Part shown: positions 12,934 through 24,436 of the stretch, in pieces | Layout: every line of letters starts with the position of its first letter | Numbering within the stretch: the stretch's first letter is position 1 | From: Prauserella isguenensis | Lineage (GTDB): Bacteria; Actinomycetota; Actinomycetes; Mycobacteriales; Pseudonocardiaceae | Assembly (NCBI RefSeq): GCF_014191605.1 | Contig: NZ_JACHWU010000008.1 | Coordinates: forward strand, 1-64,000 | DNA length: 64,000 nucleotides | Direction: 5' to 3' | Position numbers and translations under genes: made by a program | Notes under the pieces: generated by a model | Told to the model about the DNA's origin: nothing | Database searches by the model: none | The model's input: the letters and a program-made list of their open reading frames with translations, nothing else

Positions 12934-13398
12934 TCAGAGCACGGCGCGCAGGCGGTCGGCGATGTTGCCGATCCGGCCGAGCACGCCGTTGACGAACCGG
13001 GGCGAGTCGTCCGTGGACAGCTCCTTCGCCAGGCCGACCGCCTCGTCGATCGCCACGGCGTCGGGCACGTCGGCGGACCAGAGCATCTCGTAGACACCCA
13101 CGCGCAGGATCGCCAGGTCGACCGGCGGCATGCGCTCGAGCGTCCAACCCTGCGCGTGCTCGGCGAGCAGCTCGTCGACCCGCTCCTGGTGCGCGGACAT
13201 GCCCTCGACCACGGTGAACGTGTAGTCGCCGACGATGTCGACGTCGGGGCTGCCGGCGTGCTCCTTCAACACGGCCGCGGGGTCGAGTTCACGCTGCGCC
13301 GCTTCGTAGAGCAGTTCGACCGCACGCCGACGGGCGGCACGACGGCCGATCCTGCCGCCGCGCCGGGACTCCGGTTCCGGGCTCACCGCGGTGCTCAC
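12934..13398 (-). CDS. nusB: Transcription antitermination factor NusB
   Basis: 154 residues. NusB binds boxA RNA with NusE in rRNA antitermination. Family features: [20 protein letters not shown] near the N-terminus, [19 protein letters not shown] in the middle and [28 protein letters not shown] at the C-terminus. The GTG start overlaps the efp stop by four bases (GTGA). It is the last gene of the aro-pepQ-efp-nusB string and is closed by a perfect hairpin. Confidence 0.96.
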   Translation of the reverse strand: MSTAVSPEPESRRGGRIGRRAARRRAVELLYEAAQRELDPAAVLKEHAGSPDVDIVGDYTFTVVEGMSAHQERVDELLAEHAQGWTLERMPPVDLAILRVGVYEMLWSADVPDAVAIDEAVGLAKELSTDDSPRFVNGVLGRIGNIADRLRAVL

Positions 13399-13952
13399 AC
13401 TCGGCCGAGGTAGCGGCCGTCACGGGTGTCGACCTTGATCTTCTCGCCCTTGTTGACGAAGAGCGGCACCTGGACCTCGGCACCGGTCTCCAGCTGCGCG
13501 GGCTTGGTGCCGCCGGTGGAGCGGTCGCCCTGCACGCCGGGGTCGGTGTGCTCGATGATCAGCTCGACCGACGCGGGCAGCTCGACGTACAGCGTCTCCC
13601 CCTCGTGCTGTGCGACCTGCACCTCGCTGTTCTCCAGCATGAACTTCGCGGCGTCGCCGACGGTCTGCGGCGGCACGGAGACCTGGTCGAAGGTGTCGCC
13701 GTCCATGAACACGTAGTCGGTGCCGTCGTTGTACAGGTACGTCATCGTCCGGCGGTCGACGTTCGCCGTCTCGACCTTCGTGCCCGCGTTGAACGTCTTG
13801 TCCACGACCTTGCCGGAGAGCACGTTCTTGAGCGTGGTGCGTACGAACGCGCCGCCCTTGCCCGGCTTGACGTGCTGGAAGTTCACGACGGACCAGAGCT
13901 GGCCGTCCAGGTTGAGGACGATGCCGTTCTTCAGGTCGTTGGTGGTGGCCAC
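13395..13952 (-). CDS. efp: Elongation factor P
   Basis: 185 residues. EF-P relieves ribosome stalling at polyproline. KOW-like domain I has [22 protein letters not shown], where the Lys of PGKGGAF is the tip residue modified in some bacteria. Domains II and III follow, ending in [24 protein letters not shown]. The frame is open far upstream, but the GTG at 13952 has AGGAG about eight bases before it and matches family N-termini. Its stop overlaps nusB. Confidence 0.97.
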   Translation of the reverse strand: MATTNDLKNGIVLNLDGQLWSVVNFQHVKPGKGGAFVRTTLKNVLSGKVVDKTFNAGTKVETANVDRRTMTYLYNDGTDYVFMDGDTFDQVSVPPQTVGDAAKFMLENSEVQVAQHEGETLYVELPASVELIIEHTDPGVQGDRSTGGTKPAQLETGAEVQVPLFVNKGEKIKVDTRDGRYLGRV

Positions 13953-13990
13953 TGCTGTGAGTTCTCCTGTATCGGGGTCGGGCCGCGTGC

Positions 13991-15112
13991 TTAGACGACC
14001 ACGAGTTCCTTCGTGCTGAGGGTGAGGAGCTCGGGAGCTGACTCCCGCACGATGAGCGTGTCCTCGATGCGGACTCCACCACGGCCGGCGACGTACACGC
14101 CGGGCTCGACGGTGACCGCCATACCGGCAGCCAGTGTACCGGCGCCGGTCTTGGCCAAGCTCGGAGCCTCGTGAACCTCCAGGCCGACGCCGTGGCCGAG
14201 GCCGTGCAGGAACTCGTCGCCGCGCCCCGCCCCGGCGATGACGTCCCGTGAGGCAGCGTCCACCGCCGCGGTGCCGGCCCCGGGAACGGCGGCCGCGACC
14301 CCGGACCGCTGCGCCTCCAGCACCAGGTCGTGGATCTCCTGTTGCCACGCGGCGGGCCGCCCCAGCACGACGGTGCGCGTCATGTCCGAGTGGTACCCGT
14401 CGACCGTGGCCCCGAAGTCGAGCTTGACGAGGTCACCCGCGGCGAGGACCGCACCGGTGGGCCGGTGGTGCGGGATCGCCGAGTGCGCACCGGCCGCGAC
14501 GATCGACGGGAACGCCGGCCCCTCCGACCCGTGGTCGAGCATACGCGACTCCAGGTCGCGGGCCACCTCGCGTTCGCTGCGGCCCGGTCGCAGCCCGCCG
14601 TCGGCGAGCAGTCCGGCGAGCGCCTGGTCGGCCGCCGCGCACGCCCGGCGCAGCGCGTCGATCTCGAGCTCGTCCTTGACCATGCGCAGTCGCTCCACCA
14701 GGCCGGGGCTGCGGCGCAGCTCGAAGTCGCCCGCCGCCTCGTCGAGCCCCGCGTGCTCCTCGACGCTCACGTACTGGCTCTCGAACCCGGTTCGGCCGTA
14801 CCGCGCGGGGTCGCAGGCCGCACGCCGTGCCAGGGCGAGTGCGCTCCCCCTGTCGACGACCGTGGTCAGGTCCGGCACCTCGGAGGCGGCCTGGGTGGTG
14901 TACCTGCCGTCGGTGCAGAACACCGTGGCGTCGTCCCCACTCGCGTGCACCAGCAGCGCGGCGTTCGACCCGGTGAACCCGGTCAGGTAGCGGATGTTGC
15001 GCAGATCGGTGACCAGCAGCGCGTCGAGCTCCGCGGTCTGCAGCAGCTCGGCGAGGGCGCCGCGGCGGCGCCGGTGCGCGTCGGCGTGGGTGTAGGGGGA
15101 CGAGTCAGACAC
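13991..15112 (-). CDS. pepQ: M24 metallopeptidase, Xaa-Pro aminopeptidase/dipeptidase type
   Basis: 373 residues. An N-terminal creatinase-like domain (~1-130) is followed by a pita-bread M24 domain. Metal ligands are seen in order: [18 protein letters not shown] (two Asp), [13 protein letters not shown] (His), VEPGVY (Glu) and IEDTLIV (Glu). Xaa-Pro cleavage is inferred from family. The frame runs further upstream, but GTG at 15112 ([11 protein letters not shown]) is preceded at seven bases by TAAGCT and has no ribosome-binding site, suggesting a leaderless transcript. It precedes efp by 38 bases, as in mycobacteria. Confidence 0.9.
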   Translation of the reverse strand: MSDSSPYTHADAHRRRRGALAELLQTAELDALLVTDLRNIRYLTGFTGSNAALLVHASGDDATVFCTDGRYTTQAASEVPDLTTVVDRGSALALARRAACDPARYGRTGFESQYVSVEEHAGLDEAAGDFELRRSPGLVERLRMVKDELEIDALRRACAAADQALAGLLADGGLRPGRSEREVARDLESRMLDHGSEGPAFPSIVAAGAHSAIPHHRPTGAVLAAGDLVKLDFGATVDGYHSDMTRTVVLGRPAAWQQEIHDLVLEAQRSGVAAAVPGAGTAAVDAASRDVIAGAGRGDEFLHGLGHGVGLEVHEAPSLAKTGAGTLAAGMAVTVEPGVYVAGRGGVRIEDTLIVRESAPELLTLSTKELVVV

Positions 15113-15119
15113 GGCGGAC

Positions 15120-15125
15120 AGCTTA
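15120..15125 (-). promoter_or_regulatory. Leaderless-type -10 element for the M24 peptidase
   Basis: TAAGCT (15125-15120, minus strand) ends seven bases before the GTG at 15112, so transcription would start at or next to the start codon. It is one half of a 59-base divergent promoter region shared with the gene at 15172. Confidence 0.5.
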
Positions 15126-15159
15126 AGCCCGGATCGGGTGACGGCGCGGCGGTGCCCGT

Positions 15160-15165
15160 TACAGT
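15160..15165 (+). promoter_or_regulatory. Leaderless-type -10 element for the B-4DMT-like gene
   Basis: TACAGT ends six bases before the ATG at 15172, the TAnnnT-N6/7-start spacing typical of actinobacterial leaderless mRNAs. No Shine-Dalgarno sequence lies between. Confidence 0.5.
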
Positions 15166-15171
15166 GGGCCG

Positions 15172-15897
15172 ATGCCGCACTGGGTCCTCCGCGCGCTCGG
15201 CATGTCGGTGCTGCATGCCGCCGCCACGGTCGCGCTCGCCAAGATCGCCGTGTTCCAGCCCGGCGAGACGACGCTCGCCCGCTCGACCGCGATCGCCCTG
15301 CTCGTCGGCGCGGCCGCGCTGTGGAGCGCGCTGGACGGCTGGACACGCCGCCCCGACGGCGGCCGCACCTGGTTCATCGCGGGCCTGGTCACCGGCCCGG
15401 CCGCAGGCGTGCTCAGCGTCATCGGCAAGGCCGTACTGGTCGACCGCACCGGCACCAGCGAACTCGGCGCCGCGCTGACGAGCGGCGCCGCGTTCACCGC
15501 GCTGCTGGTGCTCGTCCCCGCCGGCCTCGGGCTGGTCGTCGGTTCCCGACTCCCCCGGCCCGGGTCCGACCTGGACGGTGAACCCGGCGACGAGGACGTC
15601 GCGGACGAGCCCTCCGGTCGAAGGAGCGCCACCGGTCGGAACGCGTCGGCCCCGGCCACCGAGGGGCCCGTCCGCGGGAACCGTTCCCGTCGGCGCGGCT
15701 CCCGCTCCGCGCCCGCGACGGACACCCCTGCCGCGACCGGCTCCGCGGCACCGACGCCCGCGGGCCGCGACGAGCGCAACGAGACCGTTCTGCTCACCAA
15801 ACCCCGGCCGGACCGCCGCCCGCGCCCCACTCCCCGACTGCGAGCGCGTCGCGCCGACCGCGACGCCGCGGAAGAGGGCGACGACACCGGCCACTGA
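15172..15897 (+). CDS. Small membrane protein, B-4DMT transporter-like
   Basis: 241 residues. The first ~130 contain four hydrophobic helices (about 8-28, 38-54, 66-85 and 98-122), the last ending LLVLVPAGLGLVVGS. This topology fits the actinobacterial B-4DMT (four-helix drug/metabolite transporter-like) proteins, but no transport motif or substrate is visible. The remaining ~110 residues are a polar, disordered, Arg/Pro/Asp-rich cytoplasmic tail. It diverges from the M24 peptidase gene. Function unknown. Confidence 0.75.
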   Translation: MPHWVLRALGMSVLHAAATVALAKIAVFQPGETTLARSTAIALLVGAAALWSALDGWTRRPDGGRTWFIAGLVTGPAAGVLSVIGKAVLVDRTGTSELGAALTSGAAFTALLVLVPAGLGLVVGSRLPRPGSDLDGEPGDEDVADEPSGRRSATGRNASAPATEGPVRGNRSRRRGSRSAPATDTPAATGSAAPTPAGRDERNETVLLTKPRPDRRPRPTPRLRARRADRDAAEEGDDTGH

Positions 15898-15975
15898 GCG
15901 CAGCAGCCGACGGGGGTACGACCGCCCGAGCCGGCGGTGGGGTCCGCCCCCCCCCGAACAGGCGACCCGGGCCGT

Positions 15976-17526
15976 TCAGGAGCCGAGGACCGGTCCGAGC
16001 GTGTGCGTGCGCCACTGGTCGCTGCTGATCGACTCCGGTTCGGAGGAGTTCGCCGCGAACGCGTTCCCGGCCGATGCACCGGTCACCGGCCAGATCGTGT
16101 CGCCGAGGAGGAAGCCGCGTCCCTCGGGGGATGCGACCACGGGCGCCTCCGCGGGCAGGCGCCCGGCGACCTCCGCCTCGTCGAGTATCGGCAGCCGCTG
16201 TTCGAGCACGCGTGACGAGAGCGCCTCGGCCACCGACCGCCGCTCCACGCGCAGCACACGGCCACCCGCGATCACGTCCATGGTCCGCTCCGGGGACGGC
16301 ACCGCGAACCCGTCGAGTGCCGCGAGCGCACCGGCCACCGTGCGGCAGCCCTCGAACCCGTGGGCGTCCGCGCCGAAGTGGCGCAAGCCGGTCGGCGCAC
16401 CGGACCTGCCGGTGCGCGTGGCCTGCACGACGTCGATCGGGAGGCGGCCGCACGGGTCCTCGCGGGACACGAGCGCGTGACCCTCGGGACTGCGGAGCAG
16501 CCCGGGGCCCTCCTTCCACGGCACCGGCAGCACCACGGGTTCGTACGGCCGGGCCGAGAAGTCCCGGTTCCAGAACGTGATCGTCGTGCCGCTGTCGGTC
16601 TGGTGCGCGATCCCGAAGGAGTCCATCGCGTCGATCCACATCAGGTCGGCGCTGAAGGCGTCCACGACCGACCGGGCTCGGGTCGCCGCGGTGCCGTCGA
16701 CGGGGGTGAACCCCTCGCGGCCGAGCGCCTCGACGTTGCCCGAGAACGTGGGCTGCTTGGCGCGCAGCACGAACTGGCCCGCGCCGTTCCAGCCCGCCGC
16801 CTCGCCGGTGGTGTCGGTGAACATGAGGTAGAACCAGCCGTCGACGTGCACCACGGCGGGCTGCCCCGCGCCGTAGGTGTTGTCCCTGGCCGTGTCGTGC
16901 GACGCCCGCACGATCGGCGTACCGGTGCGTTTCCAGCTGCGGCCGTCCGTGCTGGTCGCCAGGCCGATGGCGTTGCCGTGGTCGTGGCTGCCCGCCGCGC
17001 CGGTGTAGTACATGTAGTACATCCCGTTCACGCGGATGACCGACGGATCGCACGTGTGCTTGCCGTCGAACGACCCGGGCGCCCCCGACAGCACCGCCTC
17101 CGGGATGCCGCCGCCGGGAGCGCGGAACGGGCCGTCGAGCCCGGCGGACCGCGCGTGCAGCACGTCGTCGCCCGGCGGGCGGGCCCTGCCGTACTGGCTG
17201 CACCACCACATGCGGGTCTTGTCGCCGTCGCGCATCACCGTGGGGCCGTAGTTGTACGGCGCGTCCGCGCCGCCGTAGGCGACCACGCCGCGGCTCTCGC
17301 GGTTCCGGTCGACCTCCAGCACCACCTGTTCCGGCTGTGCCGGGGTGCGGGGAGACCGCGACGCGCGGGTGTCGTCGTCACCGCCACGGGTGCGGGCGTC
17401 GCTGGGGGTGCAGGCGGCGACGACCGCCATGCCCACGACGAGGGCCGCGATCGGCCTTACACGGCGGATGCGCGATCGCCGCGTGCGCCCGTCCCGGCCC
17501 CGAGGCCGCTCCTTCGCCCCGACCAA
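15976..17526 (-). CDS. Predicted lipoprotein with GH43/GH32-like beta-propeller
   Basis: About 516 residues. A basic n-region (RRSRIRRVR) and hydrophobic stretch end in the lipobox VVAAC, predicting a membrane-anchored exported lipoprotein. The ~280-residue domain after it has repeated propeller strands such as TCDPSVIRVNGMYYMYYTG, GQPAVVHVDGWFYLMFTDT and DLMWIDAMDSFGIAHQ, resembling five-bladed GH43/GH32 folds. I cannot confirm the catalytic acids, so glycosidase activity is unproven. The TTG at 17526 is chosen because GGAGG lies eight bases upstream; an upstream GTG at 17574 is the alternative. No carbohydrate cluster surrounds it. Confidence 0.8.
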   Translation of the reverse strand: MVGAKERPRGRDGRTRRSRIRRVRPIAALVVGMAVVAACTPSDARTRGGDDDTRASRSPRTPAQPEQVVLEVDRNRESRGVVAYGGADAPYNYGPTVMRDGDKTRMWWCSQYGRARPPGDDVLHARSAGLDGPFRAPGGGIPEAVLSGAPGSFDGKHTCDPSVIRVNGMYYMYYTGAAGSHDHGNAIGLATSTDGRSWKRTGTPIVRASHDTARDNTYGAGQPAVVHVDGWFYLMFTDTTGEAAGWNGAGQFVLRAKQPTFSGNVEALGREGFTPVDGTAATRARSVVDAFSADLMWIDAMDSFGIAHQTDSGTTITFWNRDFSARPYEPVVLPVPWKEGPGLLRSPEGHALVSREDPCGRLPIDVVQATRTGRSGAPTGLRHFGADAHGFEGCRTVAGALAALDGFAVPSPERTMDVIAGGRVLRVERRSVAEALSSRVLEQRLPILDEAEVAGRLPAEAPVVASPEGRGFLLGDTIWPVTGASAGNAFAANSSEPESISSDQWRTHTLGPVLGS

Positions 17527-17662
17527 ACTCCGTCCCTCCCCCGTACGTCTCCCCGAACGCCACGCCAACGTCACCGTCTCGGGCGCGTCCCGTGCCGGGG
17601 CCCGCGCGGACGCTCAGTGTACGGCCACCGTCACCCGGTAGTGGCGGGACGTGGCCGTCGTC

Positions 17663-20974
<3,312 letters not shown>

Positions 20975-21012
20975 ACCGCCGATCCTGTCACGCCGCGGCG
21001 ACGTGACCGCAG

Positions 21013-21747
21013 CTACCCGGGACCAGGCGTGACCCCGCCCATGCCGGGGACCGCCACCGCACGTGCGGCCTGCCCCGCCACGACGTCGAGTCCGGCGCCC
21101 GGGAAGGCCACGACCAGGCAGGCTCCGAGCAGCATCCCCGGTCCGTGCGGCACGCCGCGCCCGGGAGGCCCGCGGGTCGCCCACCGCACGATGCCGGCAC
21201 CCACGAGTGTCACCAGCGAGGCCACGCCCGCGGAGACCACGAGCGCGGGCCAGCCCACGGCCGCCGCTCCGCCTCCCAGTCCGACGGCCAGCTTGACGTC
21301 GCCCGCACCCAGCGAGCGGGGCGAGACCGCACGCACCAGCGCGTGCACGCCGGCGAAGGCGACCGCGCCGGCGACGCCGCGCACCACCAGGCCGGTGCCC
21401 GCCGTCCCGGTGCTCACGGCCTCGGAACCCACAGCGACGGCGCTCACCACGACGGCCACGCCGACGAGCACCGCGAGGGCCGCGGTGAGCACGTCCGGCA
21501 GTCTGCGATACCGCAGGTCGGCCAGCGCCAACGGTGCGGCCACGGCAAACACCGCCAGGGGCACGGGCAACCACCAGCCCGGCAGCCCGCCCGCGGACCA
21601 GCGCCAGCCGAGCCAGGCCCAGCAGCCCGCGGTCACCACGGCGCACCGGCCTGCGGGCACGACGGCCGGACGCGCGGCGCGCGCCGACAATCGGCACGCC
21701 GCTGCCGCGACCGCCGCACCGGCGAGGCCGACGGCGATCGCGCTCAT
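21013..21747 (-). CDS. Prepilin peptidase (A24 type IV leader peptidase-like)
   Basis: About 244 residues with seven to eight hydrophobic segments. The two catalytic aspartates of GxGD aspartic proteases are visible in [16 protein letters not shown] and [25 protein letters not shown] matches the C-terminal PFGP-like motif. It lacks the N-terminal methylase domain of Gram-negative PilD, as usual in actinobacteria. No pilin or Tad genes are in the window. The start is uncertain: ATG at 21747 is used, GTG at 21762 or TTG at 21798 are alternatives. It follows aroC in the position known in mycobacteria. Confidence 0.87.
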   Translation of the reverse strand: MSAIAVGLAGAAVAAAACRLSARAARPAVVPAGRCAVVTAGCWAWLGWRWSAGGLPGWWLPVPLAVFAVAAPLALADLRYRRLPDVLTAALAVLVGVAVVVSAVAVGSEAVSTGTAGTGLVVRGVAGAVAFAGVHALVRAVSPRSLGAGDVKLAVGLGGGAAAVGWPALVVSAGVASLVTLVGAGIVRWATRGPPGRGVPHGPGMLLGACLVVAFPGAGLDVVAGQAARAVAVPGMGGVTPGPG

Positions 21748-21957
21748 CACCTGCCACCACACGCCCGTCAGCGTGCGCGGCGGTGACCGCGTGACCAAGC
21801 GGTCGTGGCACGAGGGGTACCACCCCTGTCACGGTGACGGCGACGACCACTCGGGCGGGCGACGGCCGCCGTCACGAGGGGACCCTTCGCGTCTCACCCC
21901 GCTCCGACCGCCGCCGCGGTCACGTTCCCGTGCCGTACTGCGGCGCGGCAGGGCCGG

Positions 21958-22422
21958 TCAGCCGGTCCAGGTGAACAGTTCGTCGCCTGCGCCGACCTCC
22001 GAGCCGGTGTCGGCGGCCCGCAGGGCCTCCTGCTGCGCGTCGAGCGCGATCACCGGCACGATCGGCGCGTAGCCCGCCTCCCGCACCGCCGCCGGGTCCC
22101 AGCCGACCACGGGCTGCCCGGCCCGTACCCGCTCGCCCTTGACGACGTGCAGGGTGAAGCCCTCGCCCTGCTGTTTGACCGTGTCGATACCCAGGTGCAC
22201 AAGGACGGCCTCCCCGTCGTCACCGGCGACGACGAACGCGTGCGCGTGCACGGTGGTCAGCGTGCCGTCGATCGGCGACACCGCGTCACCGTGGCCGTCA
22301 CGCGGCTCCACCGCGATCCCCGGGCCGACCATCGCCTGGGAGAACACCGGGTCCGGCACGTCGGCCAGCGCCGTCACCGTGCCGCCGACCGGGCTGCACA
22401 CGACGCGCGCCGCACCCGTCAC
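21958..22422 (-). CDS. crr: PTS IIA component, glucose family (Crr-like)
   Basis: 154 residues. It accepts phosphate from HPr and passes it to IIB. The phosphorylated His is in AVLVHLGIDTVKQQGEGF (about residue 75), with the second active-site His in VHAHAFVVAG. It starts at GTG 22422, overlapping the IIB stop by GTGA. It is a stand-alone domain, as in Streptomyces, rather than fused to IICB. Specificity is set by the IIC/IIB partners. Confidence 0.93.
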   Translation of the reverse strand: MTGAARVVCSPVGGTVTALADVPDPVFSQAMVGPGIAVEPRDGHGDAVSPIDGTLTTVHAHAFVVAGDDGEAVLVHLGIDTVKQQGEGFTLHVVKGERVRAGQPVVGWDPAAVREAGYAPIVPVIALDAQQEALRAADTGSEVGAGDELFTWTG

Positions 22423-22655
22423 AACAGGTCCTGGATGTCCTCGGCGATCGCGTCGGCCTCGGGGCCGACCACGACCTGCACGACCGCGCCGCTCTTCATG
22501 ACGCCGTGCGCACCCGCCTGCTTCAGCGCCGCCTCGTCGACGACGGAGCCGTCCTCGAGCTCGCACCGCAACCGCGTGATGCACCCTTCGATCTCGACGA
22601 CGTTGTCCGCGCCGCCCAGGGCCGCCAGGATCTGCCCCGGCCTCTCGTCCGCCAT
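22419..22655 (-). CDS. PTS IIB component, glucose/N-acetylglucosamine family
   Basis: 78 residues, a complete stand-alone IIB domain. The phosphocysteine lies in EIEGCITRLRCEL (about residue 27), the hallmark GCxTRLR motif. ATG at 22655 has GGAGG upstream; the open frame before it is not coding. It is coupled to the IIA gene and divergent from the IIC gene. The DasR-like operator in between suggests N-acetylglucosamine (NagF-like), but glucose cannot be excluded. Confidence 0.92.
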   Translation of the reverse strand: MADERPGQILAALGGADNVVEIEGCITRLRCELEDGSVVDEAALKQAGAHGVMKSGAVVQVVVGPEADAIAEDIQDLL

Positions 22656-22791
22656 CGCGGCCTCCTGTTCCGTCCTGCCGTGTTCCGTGGTTCCGCCGTG
22701 TTCGCCGGTACCGATGCGACGGCGGGCGCGCCGCGTGCCGCGTCCTGCGGCCGCCCGCGGCCGGCGCCGCCTCCGCACGAACAGTAGCGGG

Positions 22792-22821
22792 TTGACACCC
22801 GGTCGAGCGACGGAGCATTCT
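22792..22821 (+). promoter_or_regulatory. Candidate promoter of the PTS IIC gene
   Basis: A perfect TTGACA (22792-22797) is followed after 18 bases by CATTCT (22816-22821). The start would lie near 22828, immediately in front of the DasR-like operator, giving a leader of about 180 bases. Confidence 0.45.
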
Positions 22822-22832
22822 CGCTCCGACCG

Positions 22833-22848
22833 AGTGGTCTAGACCGGA
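22833..22848. promoter_or_regulatory. DasR-like operator (dre)
   Basis: AGTGGTCTAGACCGGA contains the perfect 10-bp palindrome GGTCTAGACC (22836-22845), the core of the Streptomyces dre consensus AGTGGTCTAGACCACT. The left arm matches fully, the right arm partly. DasR is a GntR repressor released by glucosamine-6-phosphate, which controls GlcNAc PTS genes. The site sits between the divergent IIB-IIA and IIC genes, just after the predicted IIC start. Confidence 0.72.
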
Positions 22849-23010
22849 ATCTATCACCGTGACCGGATTCGGCGCCGCCTTCGCGAATCGCCACGGTGAG
22901 CGCCCGATTCCCGCTAGTCTTTCCGGTCGCACCTTCTCCGGTCGCACCTGCGACCAGCGCACGCCCGACAACACGAACCCGTCGATCACGTATCCACCGG
23001 AAGGACGCTC

Positions 23011-24318
23011 ATGAGCGATCGAGCGCAGGGCAACCGCAGAGGCCTGGCCGGCCTCCAGCGGTTCGGGCGCAGTCTCATGCTGCCCATCGCCACGCTGCCC
23101 GCGGCCGGCCTGCTGAACCGTCTCGGCCAAGCCGACATGCTCGGTCGCTGGGACGCCACGTCGGGCATCGCCGACGTCTTCGTCGCCGCCGGTGGCGGAC
23201 TGTTCGACTGGCTGCCGCTGCTGTTCGCGGTCGGTATCGCCGTCGGCTTCGCGCGCAAGGGCGACGGCTCCACCGGTGTGGCCGCGGCCGTCGGCTTCGT
23301 GGTGTTCAACAAGGTCGTGCAGGTGTTCGCCCCGCTCGAGGAGCTCGAAGGCTACGAGCCGGCCTGGATGCTCCAGCCGATCAAATGGCCCTACAGTGTG
23401 CTCTCGGGCATCGTCGTCGGCCTGGTGACGGCGGTGCTGTGGCAGCGGTTCCACCGGGTGAAACTCCCGCCCTACCTCGCCTTCTTCGGCGGCCGCCGGT
23501 TCGTGCCGATCATCAACTCGTTCGCGCTGCTGCTGCTCGGCGTGGTGTTCGGCCTGGCGTTCCCGGTCATCGACGCGGGCATCCAGGCGGCGGGCGAAGC
23601 CGCGACGAGCGACGCCGTCATCGGCGGCGGCCTCTACGGCACGCTCAACCGGCTGCTCATCCCGGTGGGCCTGCACCAGCTGCTCAACGTGCCGCTGTGG
23701 TTCGTCTTCGACGGCGGCGACATCAACAACTTCTTCGCGGGCGACCCGAACGCGGGCGCGTTCATGACGGGCTTCTTCCCGATCTTCATGTTCGCGCTGC
23801 CCGCGGCGGCGCTGGCGATCTGGCAGACTGCCAAGCCGAGCCAGAAGAAGCTCGTCGGCGGCGTGATGCTCTCCTCGGCCCTGACCGCGTTCCTCACCGG
23901 CATCACCGAGCCGATCGAGTTCGCGTTCATGTTCGTGGCGTGGCCGCTCTACCTCATCCACGCGGTGCTGACCGGTACGTCGATGATGCTCGTCAACGCC
24001 CTCGACATCCACCTGGGCTTCTCGTTCTCGGCGGGCGGGATCGACTTCCTGCTCAACATGACCGCCCCGGCGGCCAACAAGGCGTGGCTGCTGATCCCGA
24101 TCGGCCTGGTGTACGCGGCGATCTACTACGTCGTCTTCCGCTGGGTGATCACCAAGTGGAACATGCGCACGCCGGGTCGCGAGGACGACGCCGACGGTGC
24201 CGAGGATGCGCAGGCACCGTCGAAGGTCGACGCGGGAACCGCCTCCGAGACCGCGACTCGGACCGGCCCGGACTCCGCAGGCGGTGCGGGAGGCTCTGCG
24301 GGCGGTATCGGCACCTGA
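23011..24318 (+). CDS. PTS IIC permease, glucose/N-acetylglucosamine family
   Basis: 435 residues, about ten membrane segments. The permease transports and phosphorylates sugar across the membrane. Family features: RSLMLPIATLPAAGLLNRLG near the N-terminus, GLHQLLNVPLWF, and the substrate-binding FLTGITEPIEFAFMFVAW at about residues 290-310. The last ~60 residues are a disordered Glu/Asp/Ala/Gly tail (unusually long) instead of a fused IIB domain. IIB and IIA are encoded divergently. The DasR-like operator upstream favours GlcNAc (NagE2-like), by inference. Confidence 0.93.
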   Translation: MSDRAQGNRRGLAGLQRFGRSLMLPIATLPAAGLLNRLGQADMLGRWDATSGIADVFVAAGGGLFDWLPLLFAVGIAVGFARKGDGSTGVAAAVGFVVFNKVVQVFAPLEELEGYEPAWMLQPIKWPYSVLSGIVVGLVTAVLWQRFHRVKLPPYLAFFGGRRFVPIINSFALLLLGVVFGLAFPVIDAGIQAAGEAATSDAVIGGGLYGTLNRLLIPVGLHQLLNVPLWFVFDGGDINNFFAGDPNAGAFMTGFFPIFMFALPAAALAIWQTAKPSQKKLVGGVMLSSALTAFLTGITEPIEFAFMFVAWPLYLIHAVLTGTSMMLVNALDIHLGFSFSAGGIDFLLNMTAPAANKAWLLIPIGLVYAAIYYVVFRWVITKWNMRTPGREDDADGAEDAQAPSKVDAGTASETATRTGPDSAGGAGGSAGGIGT

Positions 24319-24423
24319 CGCACCCCCGGGGTCCGGCGCCGGCCCGCTCCGGCGCCGGACCCCTCCTGCCTGACGAGGGTGGATACGTCCGAACCCTCCC
24401 GGCCGCGGCCCGGTCCGCCTGCC

Positions 24424-24429
24424 TAGGGT
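24424..24429 (+). promoter_or_regulatory. Leaderless-type -10 element for the serine hydrolase
   Basis: TAGGGT ends seven bases before the ATG at 24437, with no Shine-Dalgarno sequence between, predicting a leaderless mRNA. Confidence 0.5.
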
Positions 24430-24436
24430 GGTGCGC

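Larger units (their letters stand above)
22656..23010. other. Divergent PTS promoter region, 355 bases without a gene
   Basis: It holds, from left to right: a candidate minus-strand -10 TACTGT (22786-22781) for IIB-IIA, a plus-strand TTGACA (22792-22797) with CATTCT 18 bases later, the 6-bp inverted repeat CGGAGC/GCTCCG (22811-22816, 22823-22828) over that -10, and the DasR-like site at 22833-22848. The rest (about 22850-23000) is an untranslated leader with nothing I recognise. Confidence 0.6.

Noticed and set aside
15957-15965. Run of nine C suggesting a frameshift
   Set aside because: It lies between two convergent genes, outside both coding regions.
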